Below, piece after piece: positions 8,455 to 22,156 of a DNA stretch of 64,000 nt. The stretch's first letter is position 1, and each line of letters begins with the position of its first letter. The position numbers and the translations under genes were made by a program. Source of the stretch: Enterobacter mori (GTDB lineage Bacteria; Pseudomonadota; Gammaproteobacteria; Enterobacterales; Enterobacteriaceae); NCBI RefSeq assembly GCF_025244905.1, contig NZ_CP104285.1, forward strand, positions 4,402,001 to 4,466,000, in the 5' to 3' direction. The notes beneath the pieces were generated by a model that ran no database searches, had not been told where the DNA came from, and was given only the letters and a program-made list of their open reading frames with translations.

Positions 8455-8707
8455 ACACCTGCCGGGCCTGGCAATACGACCGCATTGACCGGCTGATAAC
8501 CGAGCACCAGAAGCAGATCGCTGCTCGCTACTGTTATGATGACACAGATCAACTGCTACATGCTGAGTTGCCCCACCACCATCCTGACGCCCAGCCGGAA
8601 GACGGTTTCCCCTAGGATGCCACGGGCAACCGCCTACTGAAATACGGCGGTACCCGCATGACCTGTGACCGCTTCGGCCGCCTGACAGAGCAGCCCCTCC
8701 CCCTATA
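8455..8707 (+). pseudogene. Degenerate Rhs core remnant
   Basis: Translation with interruptions gives WQYDRIDRLITEHQKQIAARYCYDD, AELPHHHPDAQPEDGFP, a stop, then DATGNRLLKYGGTRM and CDRFGRLTEQ. Two separated parts of the main gene (near 2670 and 3050-3255) are fused here with internal deletions. It is more diverged than the other scraps, so probably older. It marks the end of the Rhs island, 13 bp from the glpR stop. Confidence 0.8.
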
Positions 8708-8719
8708 GGCAGCAAACAA

Positions 8720-9478
8720 TCAACACAATTCCAGCTGCAAATTATTATCTTTAATCACCTGCATCACGCCCGCTGGCGGCATCACGTCGGTATAGACCGC
8801 ATCCACCATGCTGATGCTGCCCATGTTCACCATCGCATTACGGCCAAACTTGGAATGGTCCACCACCAGCATCACGTGGCGGGAGTTCTCGATAATCGCG
8901 CGCTTGGTGCGCACCTCGTGATAATCAAACTCCAGCAGCGAGCCGTCGCTGTCGATGCCGCTGATCCCCAAAATGCCGAAGTCGAGGCGGAACTGAGAGA
9001 TAAAATCGAGCGTCGCTTCGCCAATAATCCCGCCGTCGCGGCTGCGCAGTTCACCGCCTGCGAGGATGATGCGGAAATCGTCTTTCTGCATCAGGGTATT
9101 GGCGACGTTCAGGTTGTTGGTCACCACGCGCAGGTTCTCGTGATCCAGCAGCGCATGGGCCACCGCTTCCGGCGTGGTGCCGATATCAATAAACAGCGTC
9201 GCCCCGTTCGGGATCTGGCTGGCAACTTTGCGGGCAATGCGCTCTTTCTCTGCCGTCTGCGTGGCTTTACGGTCATGCCAGGAGGTGTTGACCGAGCTGG
9301 ACGGCAGCGCCGCGCCGCCGTGGTGGCGCAGAATGCGGTTTTGATCGGCCAGGTCGTTCAGGTCACGACGGATGGTTTGCGGGCTAACGGCAAACTGCTC
9401 AACCAGCTCTTCAGTGCTGACGTATCCCTGTTTTTTTACCAGTTCGATAATGGCGTCATGACGTTGTGTTTGTTTCAT
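8720..9478 (-). CDS. glpR: Glycerol-3-phosphate regulon repressor, DeoR family
   Basis: 252 residues, the E. coli length, when started at ATG 9478 (a TTG one codon earlier is also in frame). The N-terminal winged helix (GYVSTEELVEQFAVSPQTIRRDL) binds glp operators, and the C-terminal sugar-phosphate sensor domain (FIDIGTTPEAVAHAL, LAGGELRSRDGG) binds glycerol 3-phosphate, which releases DNA. It is last in the glpE-glpG-glpR unit and represses glpD across the divergent region. The Rhs island begins immediately beyond its stop. Confidence 0.97.
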   Translation of the reverse strand: MKQTQRHDAIIELVKKQGYVSTEELVEQFAVSPQTIRRDLNDLADQNRILRHHGGAALPSSSVNTSWHDRKATQTAEKERIARKVASQIPNGATLFIDIGTTPEAVAHALLDHENLRVVTNNLNVANTLMQKDDFRIILAGGELRSRDGGIIGEATLDFISQFRLDFGILGISGIDSDGSLLEFDYHEVRTKRAIIENSRHVMLVVDHSKFGRNAMVNMGSISMVDAVYTDVMPPAGVMQVIKDNNLQLELC

Positions 9479-9494
9479 CAATTATCCCTGAGAA

Positions 9495-10325
9495 TTATGT
9501 TCGTTTTCGCGCATGAAGCGTGTCGGTCAGCGCCATCACCAGCCCCACGGCCAGCCCGGTGACGTGCGCACCGTTGGCGATAGACATACCAAACAGATCA
9601 AACCATCCGGCAATTAGCCATATTAACGCAAAGGTTATCAAACCGCGTTGCAGATAGATGCCGCTTTCAGGGTCGCGTTCACCTCTGAGCCAGACATAGC
9701 CCATCAGGGCGTACACCACGCCCGACAATCCGCCGAACCACGGGCCGCTGAATTTGTGCTGCACATAGCCGCTCAGCAGGGCGCTAATAATGGTGATAAC
9801 GATCAGTTTGCCGCTGCCGAGCCGCTTCTCCACGATACCACCGAGATACCACCACCACAGCAGGTTAAAGAGGATGTGCATTAGCGAGAAGTGCATCAGC
9901 GCGTGGGTAAAGTAGCGCCAGACGTCAAACTGCAGCGACGGATCGTACGGCCACGCCAGGGCAATCATCACGCTCTGGTCGCCCACCACGTTCATCATAA
10001 TGAAGACGATGATGCAGGCCGCCATCAGCAGCAGCGTGAACGGCCCTGCGCGTTCGCGGATGGTGGCAAGGAAGGGAAAACGACGGTAGTGCAACCCGCT
10101 GCCGGTGTGGCCGGATTGCCAGCTTGCTGCCAGATAGCGTGGATCGCCAGGGTTCTCAAGAAAACGCGCCAGCTCCTCGTTTACTCGCCCGGCCTGGCTC
10201 TCGTCGGCCAGCCAAACGTCAGTCTGGGTATGTTGTTGAATAGTCAGGATAACGCCCTGCGTCGCCATATAGTCGACAAACGCCTGGGCGACGCGCGGGT
10301 TGGTAAAGGAGGTAATCATCAACAT
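9495..10325 (-). CDS. glpG: Rhomboid intramembrane serine protease
   Basis: 276 residues, identical in length to E. coli GlpG. A cytoplasmic N-terminal domain (about 1-90) is followed by six membrane helices. The catalytic dyad is visible as Ser201 in [12 protein letters not shown] and His254 in NGAHVTG. The conserved [14 protein letters not shown] segment of the second helix is present. It cleaves membrane proteins within the lipid bilayer. It lies between glpE and glpR in one transcription unit. Confidence 0.97.
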   Translation of the reverse strand: MLMITSFTNPRVAQAFVDYMATQGVILTIQQHTQTDVWLADESQAGRVNEELARFLENPGDPRYLAASWQSGHTGSGLHYRRFPFLATIRERAGPFTLLLMAACIIVFIMMNVVGDQSVMIALAWPYDPSLQFDVWRYFTHALMHFSLMHILFNLLWWWYLGGIVEKRLGSGKLIVITIISALLSGYVQHKFSGPWFGGLSGVVYALMGYVWLRGERDPESGIYLQRGLITFALIWLIAGWFDLFGMSIANGAHVTGLAVGLVMALTDTLHARKRT

Positions 10326-10371
10326 GGCGGTCGTCGCTTATTTCCACACAAAAGGGGACAGTATAGCGGGA

Positions 10372-10704
10372 TCAGCGCTCAAAAGCGTATTCCACTTCTG
10401 CCGGGAAATGACGATGCCAGGCATCGAAGCCGCCGTCGACGCTGTACACCGCATCGTAACCCTGCTGAAGCAGATACTGCGCTGCGCCTTTGCTGCTGTT
10501 GCCGTGGTAGCACATGACCATTACCGGCGTCTCGAAGTCGTTATCGCGCATAAACGCGCCCAGCGTATCGTTGGTGAGATGGAACGCGCCCGGCGTGTGG
10601 CCCATAGCAAAGCTTTGCGGATCGCGGATGTCCACCAGCACCGCTTTTCCCTGGTGCATCTTCTGGTGGGCTTCTTCAACGTTAATACATTCAAACTGAT
10701 CCAT
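10372..10704 (-). CDS. glpE: Thiosulfate sulfurtransferase, single-domain rhodanese
   Basis: 110 residues forming one rhodanese domain. The active loop is CYHGNSS with the catalytic Cys at residue 65; [13 protein letters not shown] is the conserved N-terminal rhodanese motif. It transfers sulfur from thiosulfate to cyanide or thiol acceptors in the cytoplasm. It is first in glpEGR, divergent from glpD. E. coli GlpE is 108 residues. Confidence 0.96.
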   Translation of the reverse strand: MDQFECINVEEAHQKMHQGKAVLVDIRDPQSFAMGHTPGAFHLTNDTLGAFMRDNDFETPVMVMCYHGNSSKGAAQYLLQQGYDAVYSVDGGFDAWHRHFPAEVEYAFER

Positions 10705-10744
10705 GGTGTTCTCTTTACAGTGTTCAGATTAGGTGCGGTCTGGT

Positions 10745-10780
10745 GCCCTCACCCCGGCCCTCTCCCACGGGAGAGGGAGA
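10745..10780. repeat. Intergenic CCTCACCC palindromic element, copy 1
   Basis: GCCCTCACCCCGGCCCTCTC followed by a short loop and GGGAGAGGGAGA. The same element recurs at least seven more times in this window, always between genes. Here it lies between glpE and glpD. Confidence 0.85.
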
Positions 10781-10830
10781 ATGCGATTTTACCCCGTAGT
10801 GTACGTCCTGGCGGCGGGTAAACGCCATTA

Positions 10831-10846
10831 TGTTATCCATATCACT
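10831..10846 (+). promoter_or_regulatory. Possible CRP site in the glpE-glpD divergent region
   Basis: TGTTATCCATATCACT matches TGTGA-N6-TCACA at eight of ten positions. glpD and glpE are CRP-dependent in E. coli; assignment to this exact site is inference. Confidence 0.4.
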
Positions 10847-10891
10847 CTAAATTGTTTTTTTGATGTTACCAAAAGCGCGTTCCTTTGCTAT

Positions 10892-10911
10892 TATGAGCGA
10901 TATCGAACATT
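10892..10911 (+). promoter_or_regulatory. GlpR operator in front of glpD
   Basis: TATGAGCGATATCGAACATT is a near-palindrome matching the GlpR operator pattern (TATGTTCG-type half sites). A weaker adjacent half-site pair, TTTCTGAGCTTTAACGAAAG at 10910-10929, is consistent with the tandem operators known upstream of E. coli glpD. Confidence 0.7.
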
Positions 10912-10943
10912 TCTGAGCTTTAACGAAAGTGCGTGAGGGTGTT

Positions 10944-12452
10944 ATGGAAACCAAAGATCTGATTGTGATAGGCGGTGGCATCAACGGTGCCGGTATTGCG
11001 GTCGATGCCGCAGGACGCGGTTTATCCGTACTGATGCTGGAAGCTAACGATCTCGCCTGCGCGACCTCGTCCGCCAGCTCCAAACTGATTCACGGTGGCC
11101 TGCGCTACCTGGAACACTACGAATTCCGCCTGGTCAGCGAAGCACTGGCCGAACGCGAAGTGCTGCTGAAAATGGCCCCGCATCTGGCTATTCCGATGCG
11201 CTTCCGCCTGCCCCATCGCCCGCACCTGCGTCCGGCGTGGATGATCCGAATCGGTCTGTTTATGTACGATCATCTGGGTAAGCGCACCAGCCTGCCGGGT
11301 TCGAACGGTTTGCGTTTTGGCTCAGAATCGGTCCTTAAGCCTGAAATCGTGCGCGGTTTCGAATATTCCGACTGCTGGGTGGACGATGCGCGTCTGGTGC
11401 TGGCGAATGCGCAGATGGTGGAGAAAAAAGGCGGTGAGGTGAAAACCCGTACCCGCGCCACCGCCGCGCGTCGTGAAAACGGTCTGTGGATTGTGGAAGC
11501 GGAAGACGTGGATACCGGCGAGAAGTTCAGCTGGAAAGCACGCGGTCTGGTGAACGCCACCGGCCCGTGGGTGAAGCAGTTCTTCGATGACGGCATGCAC
11601 CTGCCGTCCCCGTACGGCATTCGCCTGATCAAGGGCAGCCACATTGTGGTGCCGCGCGTGCATACCCAAAAGCAGGCCTACATTCTGCAGAACGAAGATA
11701 AACGCATCGTGTTTGTCATCCCGTGGATGGACGAGTTCTCGATCATCGGTACCACCGACGTGGAGTACAAAGGCGATCCGAAAAACGTCGAAATCGACGA
11801 GAGCGAAGTGAACTACCTGCTGAAAGTGTATAACGCGCACTTTAAGAAGCAGCTGGCGCGTGATGACGTGGTCTGGACCTACTCCGGCGTGCGTCCGCTG
11901 TGCGATGACGAATCTGACTCGCCGCAGGCCATCACCCGCGACTACACGCTTGATATTCACGACGTAGACGGCCAGACGCCGCTGCTGTCGGTGTTTGGCG
12001 GCAAGCTGACCACCTATCGCAAGCTGGCCGAGCACGCGCTGGAAAAACTGGCCCCGTACTACAAAGGCATTGGCCCGTCGTGGACCAAAGGCGCGGTCCT
12101 GCCTGGCGGTGATATCGGCGATAATCGCGATGATTACGCCGCGAAGCTGCGCCGTCGTTTCCCGTTCATCACCGAAGGCATGGCGCGCCACTATGCCCGC
12201 ACATACGGCAGCAATACCGAGCTGTTCCTGGGTGACGCGAAAGCGCTAGCCGATCTGGGCGAGCATTTCGGTCACGAGCTGTACGAAGCCGAGCTGCGTT
12301 ATCTGGTCGAGCATGAGTGGGTTCGCTGCCTGGATGACGCCATCTGGCGTCGTACCAAAGAAGGGATGTGGCTCAACGCCGAGCAGCAGTCTCGCGTGGC
12401 GCAGTGGTTGCAGCAGCATGCGGGAAAGCGTGAGCTGTCGCTAGCGTCTTAA
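10944..12452 (+). CDS. glpD: Aerobic glycerol-3-phosphate dehydrogenase
   Basis: 502 residues from ATG 10944, matching the E. coli N-terminus METKDLIVIGGGINGAGIA; an upstream GTG at 10929 is not supported. The GGGINGAG motif binds FAD. Further conserved parts are HGGLRYLEHYEF, TGPWVKQF and the C-terminal FGGKLTTYRKLAEHAL. The membrane-peripheral enzyme oxidises glycerol 3-phosphate to dihydroxyacetone phosphate and passes electrons to ubiquinone. It is controlled by GlpR from the convergent-side cluster glpEGR. A REP pair follows its stop. Confidence 0.98.
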   Translation: METKDLIVIGGGINGAGIAVDAAGRGLSVLMLEANDLACATSSASSKLIHGGLRYLEHYEFRLVSEALAEREVLLKMAPHLAIPMRFRLPHRPHLRPAWMIRIGLFMYDHLGKRTSLPGSNGLRFGSESVLKPEIVRGFEYSDCWVDDARLVLANAQMVEKKGGEVKTRTRATAARRENGLWIVEAEDVDTGEKFSWKARGLVNATGPWVKQFFDDGMHLPSPYGIRLIKGSHIVVPRVHTQKQAYILQNEDKRIVFVIPWMDEFSIIGTTDVEYKGDPKNVEIDESEVNYLLKVYNAHFKKQLARDDVVWTYSGVRPLCDDESDSPQAITRDYTLDIHDVDGQTPLLSVFGGKLTTYRKLAEHALEKLAPYYKGIGPSWTKGAVLPGGDIGDNRDDYAAKLRRRFPFITEGMARHYARTYGSNTELFLGDAKALADLGEHFGHELYEAELRYLVEHEWVRCLDDAIWRRTKEGMWLNAEQQSRVAQWLQQHAGKRELSLAS

Positions 12453-12458
12453 TTGAAA

Positions 12459-12536
12459 AAAGCCGGGTGGCGGCTCCGCCTTACCCGGCCTACTCGATCC
12501 CGTAGGCCCGGTAAGCGCAGCGCCACCGGGCTTTGT
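12459..12536. repeat. REP/BIME pair between glpD and glgP
   Basis: Two inverted REP units, GCCGGGTGGCGGCTCCGCC and its counterpart GGCCCGGTAAGCGCAGCGCC, between convergent genes. They can fold strongly and probably protect or end both transcripts. Confidence 0.85.
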
Positions 12537-12538
12537 TT

Positions 12539-15004
<2,466 letters not shown>

Positions 15005-16438
15005 TTACATCAAGCGTTGATAAAGGTCGCGGTAGGACTGCGCCGCGACATGCCAGCTAAAGTCCATGGACATCGCCTGACGTTGTACGTAACGCCACAG
15101 CGATGGACGGGACCACAAGACGAACGCACGCCGAATCGCGCGAAGCAGCGACCAGGCATTACTGTCCTCAAAAACAAAGCCGCTGGCGATACCGTCCGCC
15201 AGATTTTCCAGAGAGCTGTCGGACACCGTATCCGCCAGCCCGCCCGTACGGCGTACCAGCGGCAGCGTGCCGTATTTCAGGCCGTAGAGCTGCGTCAGGC
15301 CGCAGGGTTCAAAGCGGCTCGGCACCAGAATGACGTCAGCCCCACCCATGATGCGGTGCGAGAACGCTTCGTGATAACCAATCTGCACGCCCACCTGCCC
15401 CGGATGTTCCGCAGCGGCGGCAAGAAAACCTTCCTGCAACACCGGGTCTCCCGCGCCGAGCAGCGCCAGTTGACCGCCCTGCTCCAGTAATCCTGGTAGC
15501 GCTTCGAGCACCAAATCCAGCCCTTTCTGGCTGGTCAGGCGGCTGACCACGGCGAACAGTGGCACTTTGTCGTTCACCTTCAGCCCCATCGCAATTTGCA
15601 GCTGGCGTTTGTTTTCGGCTTTGTCTTCCACCGAATCGCGGCCATAGCGTGCAGCCAAAAGGAGATCGGTATCCGGACTCCAGATCTTTTCATCCACGCC
15701 GTTCAGAATGCCCGACAGACGGCCTTCACGGTGGCGCTGTTGTAACAGCCCTTCCAGACCGTAGCCAAACTCTGGCTGGGTGATTTCACGCGCGTAGGTT
15801 GGACTCACCGCCGTGATGTGATCGGCGTAGTACAGCCCCGCCTTCAGGAACGAGATCTGCCCGTTAAACTCCAGACCGTGCATGTTATAGAACGACCATG
15901 GCAGATCGATGTCATTCATATGATGGGCATAGTACATGCCCTGGTACGCCAGATTGTGTACGGTAAAGACCGATTTCGCCGGGTGACCACGTGCCGCCAG
16001 ATAGGCCGGAGCAAGCCCGGCGTGCCAGTCATGCGCGTGTACCACATCCGGTCGCCAGAATGGGTCCAGCCCGACGGCCATCTCCGCCCCCACCCAGCCG
16101 AGCAGCGCAAAGCGCAGCACGTTATCGGTATAGGCGAACAGGTTCGTATCGTGATACGGACTGCCCGGTCGGTCGTATAGGTGCGGCGCGTCGATCAGGT
16201 AAATCCCTACGCCATTGTAATGTCCAAACAGCAGGGTGATGCGTCCGGCGAAGGTTTCACGGCGGGTAACGACCTTTGCATCAGGAATACCACGCCGGAT
16301 ATCCGGGAAGGCGGGCAATAGGACTCGGGTATCCACCCCACCGGCGATTTGCGCCGCCGGTAATGCGCCAAGAACATCCGCCAGCCCGCCCGTCTTCAGC
16401 AACGGGAACATCTCAGAACATACGTGTAAAACCTGCAT
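15005..16438 (-). CDS. glgA: Glycogen synthase (ADP-glucose dependent)
   Basis: 477 residues when started at the second of two adjacent ATGs. That start aligns with E. coli [12 protein letters not shown] and sits five bases after GGAG; the first ATG (16441) overlaps the glgC stop. KTGGLADV near the N-terminus holds the ADP-glucose-binding Lys15, and the C-terminal GT5 domain has [18 protein letters not shown]. It elongates alpha-1,4-glucan from ADP-glucose. Translation is probably coupled to glgC. Confidence 0.97.
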   Translation of the reverse strand: MQVLHVCSEMFPLLKTGGLADVLGALPAAQIAGGVDTRVLLPAFPDIRRGIPDAKVVTRRETFAGRITLLFGHYNGVGIYLIDAPHLYDRPGSPYHDTNLFAYTDNVLRFALLGWVGAEMAVGLDPFWRPDVVHAHDWHAGLAPAYLAARGHPAKSVFTVHNLAYQGMYYAHHMNDIDLPWSFYNMHGLEFNGQISFLKAGLYYADHITAVSPTYAREITQPEFGYGLEGLLQQRHREGRLSGILNGVDEKIWSPDTDLLLAARYGRDSVEDKAENKRQLQIAMGLKVNDKVPLFAVVSRLTSQKGLDLVLEALPGLLEQGGQLALLGAGDPVLQEGFLAAAAEHPGQVGVQIGYHEAFSHRIMGGADVILVPSRFEPCGLTQLYGLKYGTLPLVRRTGGLADTVSDSSLENLADGIASGFVFEDSNAWSLLRAIRRAFVLWSRPSLWRYVQRQAMSMDFSWHVAAQSYRDLYQRLM

Positions 16439-17733
16439 CATCGCTCCTGTTTGATTTGCAGCTTCCGCAACATTTCCCGTGTGACTAACACGATCCCCTC
16501 TTCAGAACGGTAGAAGCGACGCGCATCTTCTTCCGCGTTTTCACCAATCACCATCCCTTCAGGGATGACGCAGGCACGGTCGATCACGCAACGGCGAAGA
16601 CGACACGAGCGCCCTACCCAGACATCCGGCAGCAGGACTGCCGAGTCGATATTACAGAATGAATTTACACGCACGCGGGGGAACAGCACGGACTGCACCA
16701 CCACGGAGCCGGAGATAATGCACCCGCCGGAAACCAGCGAGTTCAGCGTCATGCCGTGGCTGCCGGAGCGGTCCTGCACGAACTTCGCGGGCGGCAGCGA
16801 TTCCATATGAGTGCGAATCGGCCAGTTCTGGTCGTACATATCCAGTTCAGGCGTAACGGACGCCAGGTCGAGGTTCGCTTTCCAGTAAGCTTCCAGCGTA
16901 CCGACGTCGCGCCAGTAAGGTTCCGCATTCGGGTCTGACTGTACGCAGGACAGCGGGAAAGGATGTGCATACGCCATGCCAGCTTTGGTGATTTTCGGGA
17001 TGATGTCTTTACCGAAGTCGTGGCTGGAGTTTTCGTCTTTGTCGTCTTCTTCCAGCAGCTCATAAAGGTACTCTGCATCAAAGATATAGATCCCCATGCT
17101 GGCGAGCGATTTGGTGTCATCTCCTGGCATGGTCGGCGGGTTCGCCGGTTTTTCAACAAAGTCGATAATCTTGTCGTCGGCATCCACGTGCATCACACCA
17201 AACGCCGTCGCCTCAGCAACGGGCACCGGCAGACACGCCACGGTGCAGCGCGCCCCTTTTTCGACGTGGTCAATGAGCATGTGGGAGTAGTCTTGCTTGT
17301 AGATGTGGTCACCCGCGAGGATGACAATGTATTCCGCACTGTAGCGGCGAATGATGTCGAGGTTCTGGGTCACCGCATCCGCCGTGCCGCGATACCAGTT
17401 TTCCCCGTGAACGCGCTGCTGCGCCGGGAGCAGATCGACAAACTCGTTCATCTCTTCGCTGAAGAACGACCAGCCGCGCTGGATATGCTGCACCAGCGTG
17501 TGCGACTGATACTGAGTAATGACGCCAATGCGGCGAATGCCTGAGTTCAGGCAGTTGGAGAGCGCAAAGTCGATAATGCGGAACTTACCACCAAAGTGAA
17601 CGGCCGGTTTGGCGCGCTTGATGGTCAAATCTTTCAGACGGGTTCCACGCCCGCCCGCGAGTATCAGGGCAACAGTTTTTAATGGTAGCTGGCGCGCCAA
17701 CATTAACGGATCGTTCTTCTCTAATCTAACCAT
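16438..17733 (-). CDS. glgC: Glucose-1-phosphate adenylyltransferase
   Basis: 431 residues from ATG 17733, which follows AAGGAG with good spacing; longer in-frame starts run into the glgX 3' end. [13 protein letters not shown] is the nucleotide-binding loop, and Lys39 of TIKRAKPAV corresponds to the fructose 1,6-bisphosphate activator site. The C-terminus is a left-handed beta-helix. It makes ADP-glucose, the committed step of glycogen synthesis. The GGA-containing leader is where CsrA binds in E. coli; the same purine-rich GGA motif is present here. Confidence 0.97.
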   Translation of the reverse strand: MVRLEKNDPLMLARQLPLKTVALILAGGRGTRLKDLTIKRAKPAVHFGGKFRIIDFALSNCLNSGIRRIGVITQYQSHTLVQHIQRGWSFFSEEMNEFVDLLPAQQRVHGENWYRGTADAVTQNLDIIRRYSAEYIVILAGDHIYKQDYSHMLIDHVEKGARCTVACLPVPVAEATAFGVMHVDADDKIIDFVEKPANPPTMPGDDTKSLASMGIYIFDAEYLYELLEEDDKDENSSHDFGKDIIPKITKAGMAYAHPFPLSCVQSDPNAEPYWRDVGTLEAYWKANLDLASVTPELDMYDQNWPIRTHMESLPPAKFVQDRSGSHGMTLNSLVSGGCIISGSVVVQSVLFPRVRVNSFCNIDSAVLLPDVWVGRSCRLRRCVIDRACVIPEGMVIGENAEEDARRFYRSEEGIVLVTREMLRKLQIKQER

Positions 17734-17750
17734 GACTAACTCCTTTTTTA

Positions 17751-19724
17751 TCATCTTTGGAATACGCACACTCCGTGCGCAGGCCCGTGCCAGACAGCCA
17801 TAACAACCGGATTATCCACTCCGGCAAAGGGGGGAACGGCTCGCCACTCCCCGTCAGGTAAAACAATCTCTGCGACGTCATCCGTCGCGTTCAGCGTGAC
17901 CAGCCACTTATCCGACAGCAGGATTTGCAGACAGGTTATGCCGTGTTGCCACTCTTGCGCGCTCAGCGGTTGCGCGTCTTTATTCAGCCAGCGAACGTTG
18001 CCGTCGCCCTCTTCCCACCAGCTGTCGGCGGTAAGCGCCGGGATTTGCTGGCGAAGGTGGATCAGCGCCGCGGTGAAATGGGTCAACCCGCTGTTTGCTT
18101 CTCCCCAGTCGAGCCAGGTTAAGGTGTTATCCTGGCAATAGGCGTTGTTGTTGCCGTGCTGGCTGTGACCGTGCTCGTCGCCCGCCAGCAGCATCGGCGT
18201 GCCCTGCGACAACAAAAGCGTCGTCAGCAGCGCGTGAACGCTGGCGCGTCGCCGCTCGATCACATCCAGACTTCCGCCTAACCCTTCTATACCATGGTTA
18301 AAGCTATGGTTATTGTTAGTCCCATCGCGATTCTCCTCACCGTTTGCCTCATTGTGTTTCTGATTGAAACAAACGCAGTCGCGAAGCGTGAAACCGTCGT
18401 GCGCCGTCACCAGGTTGATGGTGGCCGACGGACGTTTGCCGTCGCGCTTAAAGAGATCGCTGGAACCGGCAAAACGTCCTGCGAATTCCCCCAACGACAG
18501 ATCGCGCGCCAGCCAGAAGCGGCGGATGGCATCGCGGTAGTGATCGTTCCACTCGGCAAACAGCGGCGGGAAATTTCCCACCTGATAGCCGCCCTCACCA
18601 ATGTCCCACGGCTCGGCAATCAGCTTCACCTGCGACAACACCGGGCAATTTTTGATTGCCTCAAACAGCGGCGCCTGCTGGCTGAACGCTGGCGTGCGCC
18701 CTATTACGGGGGCCAGGTCGAAACGAAAACCGTCGACATGGAAGGTTTCTACCCAATATTTCAGGCACTCATACGCATAATGCGTCACCGCCGGATGGCT
18801 GAGATTGAGGGTGTTACCGCAGCCGGTCCAGTTGTAGTAATCACCATCTTCCCTGATCCAATAATAGCTACGGTTATCAATTCCGCGCTGCGAGAGCGTC
18901 GGGCCATCGAGATCGCTTTCAGCACTGTGGTTGAGCACCACGTCCAGAATGACCTCAATGCCCGCCGCGTGGAGCGCCTTCACCGCATCGCGGAACTCGT
19001 CCCGGGCTTTTTCAGGATCGGCGGCATAGCGGGGTTCAAGGGCGAACATCGCCAGCGGGTTGTAACCCCAGTAGTTGCTCAGCCCAAGGCGCTGTAACCG
19101 CGGCTCGCTGGCGAAATGCGCCACGGGCAGCAGCTCCAGCGCGGTGATCCCTAAGTGCTTCAGGTAGGCAACCAGCGTCGGATGCCCGAGCGCTTTATAA
19201 GTGCCGCGTATCTCTTTGGGGATCGACGGGTGCAGATACGTCAGCCCTTTCACATGCGCTTCGTAAATGACGGTATTGCCCCACGGCGTGCGCGGCGGGG
19301 CATCGTCTTCCCAGTCGTAGAGGTCGTTCACCACCACGCTTTTTGGCGCGAGCGGCGCGCTGTCGCGGTGGTCGGGCTCACCGTAGCCGACGTGGAATAT
19401 CGGGTCGTCTTTAAACTCGCCGTCCACGCGGTGCGCACACGGGTCAATCAACAGCTTCGCCGGGTTAAACCAGTGCCCCTGTGAAGGCTCCCATGCGCCG
19501 TGAACGCGAAAACCATAGTGCATGCCCGGACGCCCGCCGGACAGATAACCGTGCCAGATATCCCCCGTGCGCGCGGGTAAATCGTAACGGTGCTCGTTAC
19601 CTTCCCCGTCAAACACACAGAGTTCTACCCGCTCCGCGTGCGCAGAAAAGAGCGTGAAGTTCACCCCCTTCCCGTCAAAGCGCGCCCCGAGCGGTTCGGG
19701 ATTACCTGCCGTAAGCTGCGTCAT
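17751..19724 (-). CDS. glgX: Glycogen debranching enzyme (limit dextrin alpha-1,6-glucohydrolase)
   Basis: 657 residues, the E. coli length. An N-terminal CBM48 domain ([21 protein letters not shown]) is followed by a GH13 barrel with [20 protein letters not shown] (nucleophile Asp), IAEPWDIG (acid Glu) and VTAHDGFTL. It hydrolyses branch points of phosphorylase-limit dextrins. Its ATG overlaps the glgB stop by four bases, so the two are translationally coupled. Confidence 0.97.
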   Translation of the reverse strand: MTQLTAGNPEPLGARFDGKGVNFTLFSAHAERVELCVFDGEGNEHRYDLPARTGDIWHGYLSGGRPGMHYGFRVHGAWEPSQGHWFNPAKLLIDPCAHRVDGEFKDDPIFHVGYGEPDHRDSAPLAPKSVVVNDLYDWEDDAPPRTPWGNTVIYEAHVKGLTYLHPSIPKEIRGTYKALGHPTLVAYLKHLGITALELLPVAHFASEPRLQRLGLSNYWGYNPLAMFALEPRYAADPEKARDEFRDAVKALHAAGIEVILDVVLNHSAESDLDGPTLSQRGIDNRSYYWIREDGDYYNWTGCGNTLNLSHPAVTHYAYECLKYWVETFHVDGFRFDLAPVIGRTPAFSQQAPLFEAIKNCPVLSQVKLIAEPWDIGEGGYQVGNFPPLFAEWNDHYRDAIRRFWLARDLSLGEFAGRFAGSSDLFKRDGKRPSATINLVTAHDGFTLRDCVCFNQKHNEANGEENRDGTNNNHSFNHGIEGLGGSLDVIERRRASVHALLTTLLLSQGTPMLLAGDEHGHSQHGNNNAYCQDNTLTWLDWGEANSGLTHFTAALIHLRQQIPALTADSWWEEGDGNVRWLNKDAQPLSAQEWQHGITCLQILLSDKWLVTLNATDDVAEIVLPDGEWRAVPPFAGVDNPVVMAVWHGPAHGVCVFQR

Positions 19725-21907
19725 TCCCCCTCCCGCACCAGCCAGATGGTGCTAAGCGGCGGCAGCGTCAGGCTCAATGAGTTTGGCCGCCCGTGGCTTT
19801 CGAGTGCATCGCTCTGCACCAGACCACCGTTACCCGCGTTGCTGCCGTGATAATGCATGGAATCGGTGTTCAGTATTTCGCGCCATTTACCCGCCTGGTT
19901 AATGCCGAAGCGGTAATGTTCGCGCGGCACCGGCGTAAAGTTGCTGGCAACGATAATTTCATTGCCCGCTTTATCGCGGCGCACAAAGACAAACACCGAA
20001 CGTTCACGATCGTCCACCACCAGCCACTCGAAGCCGTACGGATCGAAATCCAGCTCGTGCAGCGCTTTGTGGTGGCGATAGGTCAGGTTCAGGTCGCGCA
20101 CCAGACGCTGTACGCCGTGATGCCAGTTATCACCGCCTTCCAGCAGGTGCCAGTCGAGGCTGGAATCGTGGTTCCACTCGCGGCCCTGAGCGAATTCATT
20201 GCCCATAAACAGCAGCTTCTTGCCCGGGAAAGCGAACATCCAGCCGTAGTAAGCGCGCAGGTTGGCAAACTTCTGCCACGCGTCGCCCGGCATGCGGTCA
20301 AGAATGGATTTTTTGCCGTGCACCACTTCATCGTGCGACAGCGGCAGCATAAAGTTTTCGGTGTAGTTATAGAGCAGCCCGAAGGTGAGCTTGTCGTGGT
20401 GATACTGACGGTGAACCGGGTCGAGCTTCATATAGTCAAGCGTGTCGTGCATCCAGCCCAGGTTCCACTTGTACCAGAACCCCAGACCGCCCATTGACGG
20501 TGGACGCGAGACGCCGGGGAAGTCGGTGGATTCTTCCGCCATCGTCACCGCACCTTCCACCTGCTCGCCGAGAATGCGGTTGGTGCTGCGCAGGAATTCA
20601 ATGGCTTCCAGATTTTCACGGCCGCCATACTCGTTCGGGATCCACTCTCCCTCTTTGCGGCTGTAGTCGCGGTAGATCATCGACGCCACCGCATCGACGC
20701 GTAGGGCATCAATACCGAAGCGCTCGATCCAGTACAGCGCGTTGCCCACCAGGAAGTTTGTTACTTCACGGCGACCGTAGTTATAGATCAGCGTGTTCCA
20801 GTCCTGGTGATAGCCTTCGCGCGGGTCGCTGTGCTCGTACAGCTTCGTGCCGTCAAATTCCGATAAACTGAAATCATCAGACGGGAAGTGGCCGGGCACC
20901 CAGTCGAGGATCACGTTCAGCCCGGCGGCATGCGCGGCATTGATGAAATAGCGGAAATCATCGCGCGTGCCGAAGCGGCGCGTTGGCGCATACAGCCCGG
21001 TAGGCTGGTAGCCCCAGCTTCCGTCGAACGGGTGTTCGTTAACCGGCAGCAGCTCAAGGTGAGTAAAGCCCATCCATTTGGCGTACGGCACCAGCTGATC
21101 GGCCAACTCACGATAGCTGAGCCAGAAGTTATTATCGGTGTGGCGACGCCAGGAGCCGAGATGCACCTCATAGACGGAGATTGGCGCGTCGAAGCGGTTG
21201 GCCTGCTTGCGTTCTTCCGTCTGGACGATCTTCTCCGGCAGCCCACAGATCAGCGATGCGGTATCCGGGCGCATCTGCGCTTCAAAGGCATACGGGTCAG
21301 CTTTAATACGCAGCTTGCCGTTGGCATCGATCATCTCAAACTTATAGAGCTGGCCGTTTTGCGCGCCGGGGATAAACAGCTCCCAGATGCCGGTTTCACG
21401 GCGCAGGCGCATCGGATGACGACGGCCATCCCAATAGTTGAACTGCCCGACAACGGAAACCCGCTGGGCATTCGGTGCCCACACGGAAAAGCGCGTGCCG
21501 GTAATACCGTCCATGGTATCGGCGTGAGCGCCCAGCGTTTCATAGGGACGCAGGTGAGTCCCTTCGGACAACAGCCAGGCATCCATCTCTTTAAGGAGCG
21601 GGCCGAAGCTGTAAGGGTCGTCGATCAGGTTCTGCTGGCCGTGCCAGATGACGGCAAGCTGGTAGCGAAAAGGGTTTTTACGACGGGGCATCACACCCGA
21701 GAAGAAGCCACGGGAATCGAGGCATTCCAGATTACCGACCTTGCGGCCGGTTTTGGGCTCAATCACCCAGACTTCGGTGGCATCCGGCAACAGCGCCCGA
21801 ACTTCCAGTCCAGCCTCCGTTCGGTGCATCCCAAGCACAGAAAAGGGGTCAGCAAAATGACCCGCAATAAGCGCATTAATCACGTCTCTATCCACACGAT
21901 CGGACAT
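19721..21907 (-). CDS. glgB: 1,4-alpha-glucan branching enzyme
   Basis: 728 residues from ATG 21907, aligning with E. coli [17 protein letters not shown]; the open frame extends 30 codons further but without support. An N-terminal N1 domain and CBM48 are followed by a GH13 barrel with [26 protein letters not shown] (nucleophile Asp) and [12 protein letters not shown] (acid Glu). It forms alpha-1,6 branches in glycogen. It is the first gene of glgBXCAP. Confidence 0.97.
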   Translation of the reverse strand: MSDRVDRDVINALIAGHFADPFSVLGMHRTEAGLEVRALLPDATEVWVIEPKTGRKVGNLECLDSRGFFSGVMPRRKNPFRYQLAVIWHGQQNLIDDPYSFGPLLKEMDAWLLSEGTHLRPYETLGAHADTMDGITGTRFSVWAPNAQRVSVVGQFNYWDGRRHPMRLRRETGIWELFIPGAQNGQLYKFEMIDANGKLRIKADPYAFEAQMRPDTASLICGLPEKIVQTEERKQANRFDAPISVYEVHLGSWRRHTDNNFWLSYRELADQLVPYAKWMGFTHLELLPVNEHPFDGSWGYQPTGLYAPTRRFGTRDDFRYFINAAHAAGLNVILDWVPGHFPSDDFSLSEFDGTKLYEHSDPREGYHQDWNTLIYNYGRREVTNFLVGNALYWIERFGIDALRVDAVASMIYRDYSRKEGEWIPNEYGGRENLEAIEFLRSTNRILGEQVEGAVTMAEESTDFPGVSRPPSMGGLGFWYKWNLGWMHDTLDYMKLDPVHRQYHHDKLTFGLLYNYTENFMLPLSHDEVVHGKKSILDRMPGDAWQKFANLRAYYGWMFAFPGKKLLFMGNEFAQGREWNHDSSLDWHLLEGGDNWHHGVQRLVRDLNLTYRHHKALHELDFDPYGFEWLVVDDRERSVFVFVRRDKAGNEIIVASNFTPVPREHYRFGINQAGKWREILNTDSMHYHGSNAGNGGLVQSDALESHGRPNSLSLTLPPLSTIWLVREGE

Positions 21908-22114
21908 GGTATTCATCCTGTTTTTTATGTCGTCCTTTTTACGCGCTCCGGGACGACTTTTAATGTGACCTGAACGGGACAGCACAAATATGTGCATCCT
22001 TTCTGCTCCGTTCGAACCTCAGGTAAGAAATGACTCTTCCTTAAAGCATAGCCAACGCTCTAAATGACTCCTGATAAAAAATAAGACATCCGCGTGTTAC
22101 TCCATGTAGTACGC

Positions 22115-22141
22115 AAAAAAAGGGGGTGAAAATCACCCCCG
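22115..22141 (-). terminator. Rho-independent terminator of asd
   Basis: On the minus strand GGGGGTGATTTTCACCCCC is followed by eight T bases, starting 16 bases after the asd stop. A textbook hairpin with a U-tract. Confidence 0.9.
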
Positions 22142-22156
22142 GTAGTTAACAAATTA

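Noticed and set aside
8452..8715. Minus-strand frame over the last Rhs scrap
   Set aside because: The plus strand clearly holds degraded Rhs core; the minus frame is accidental.
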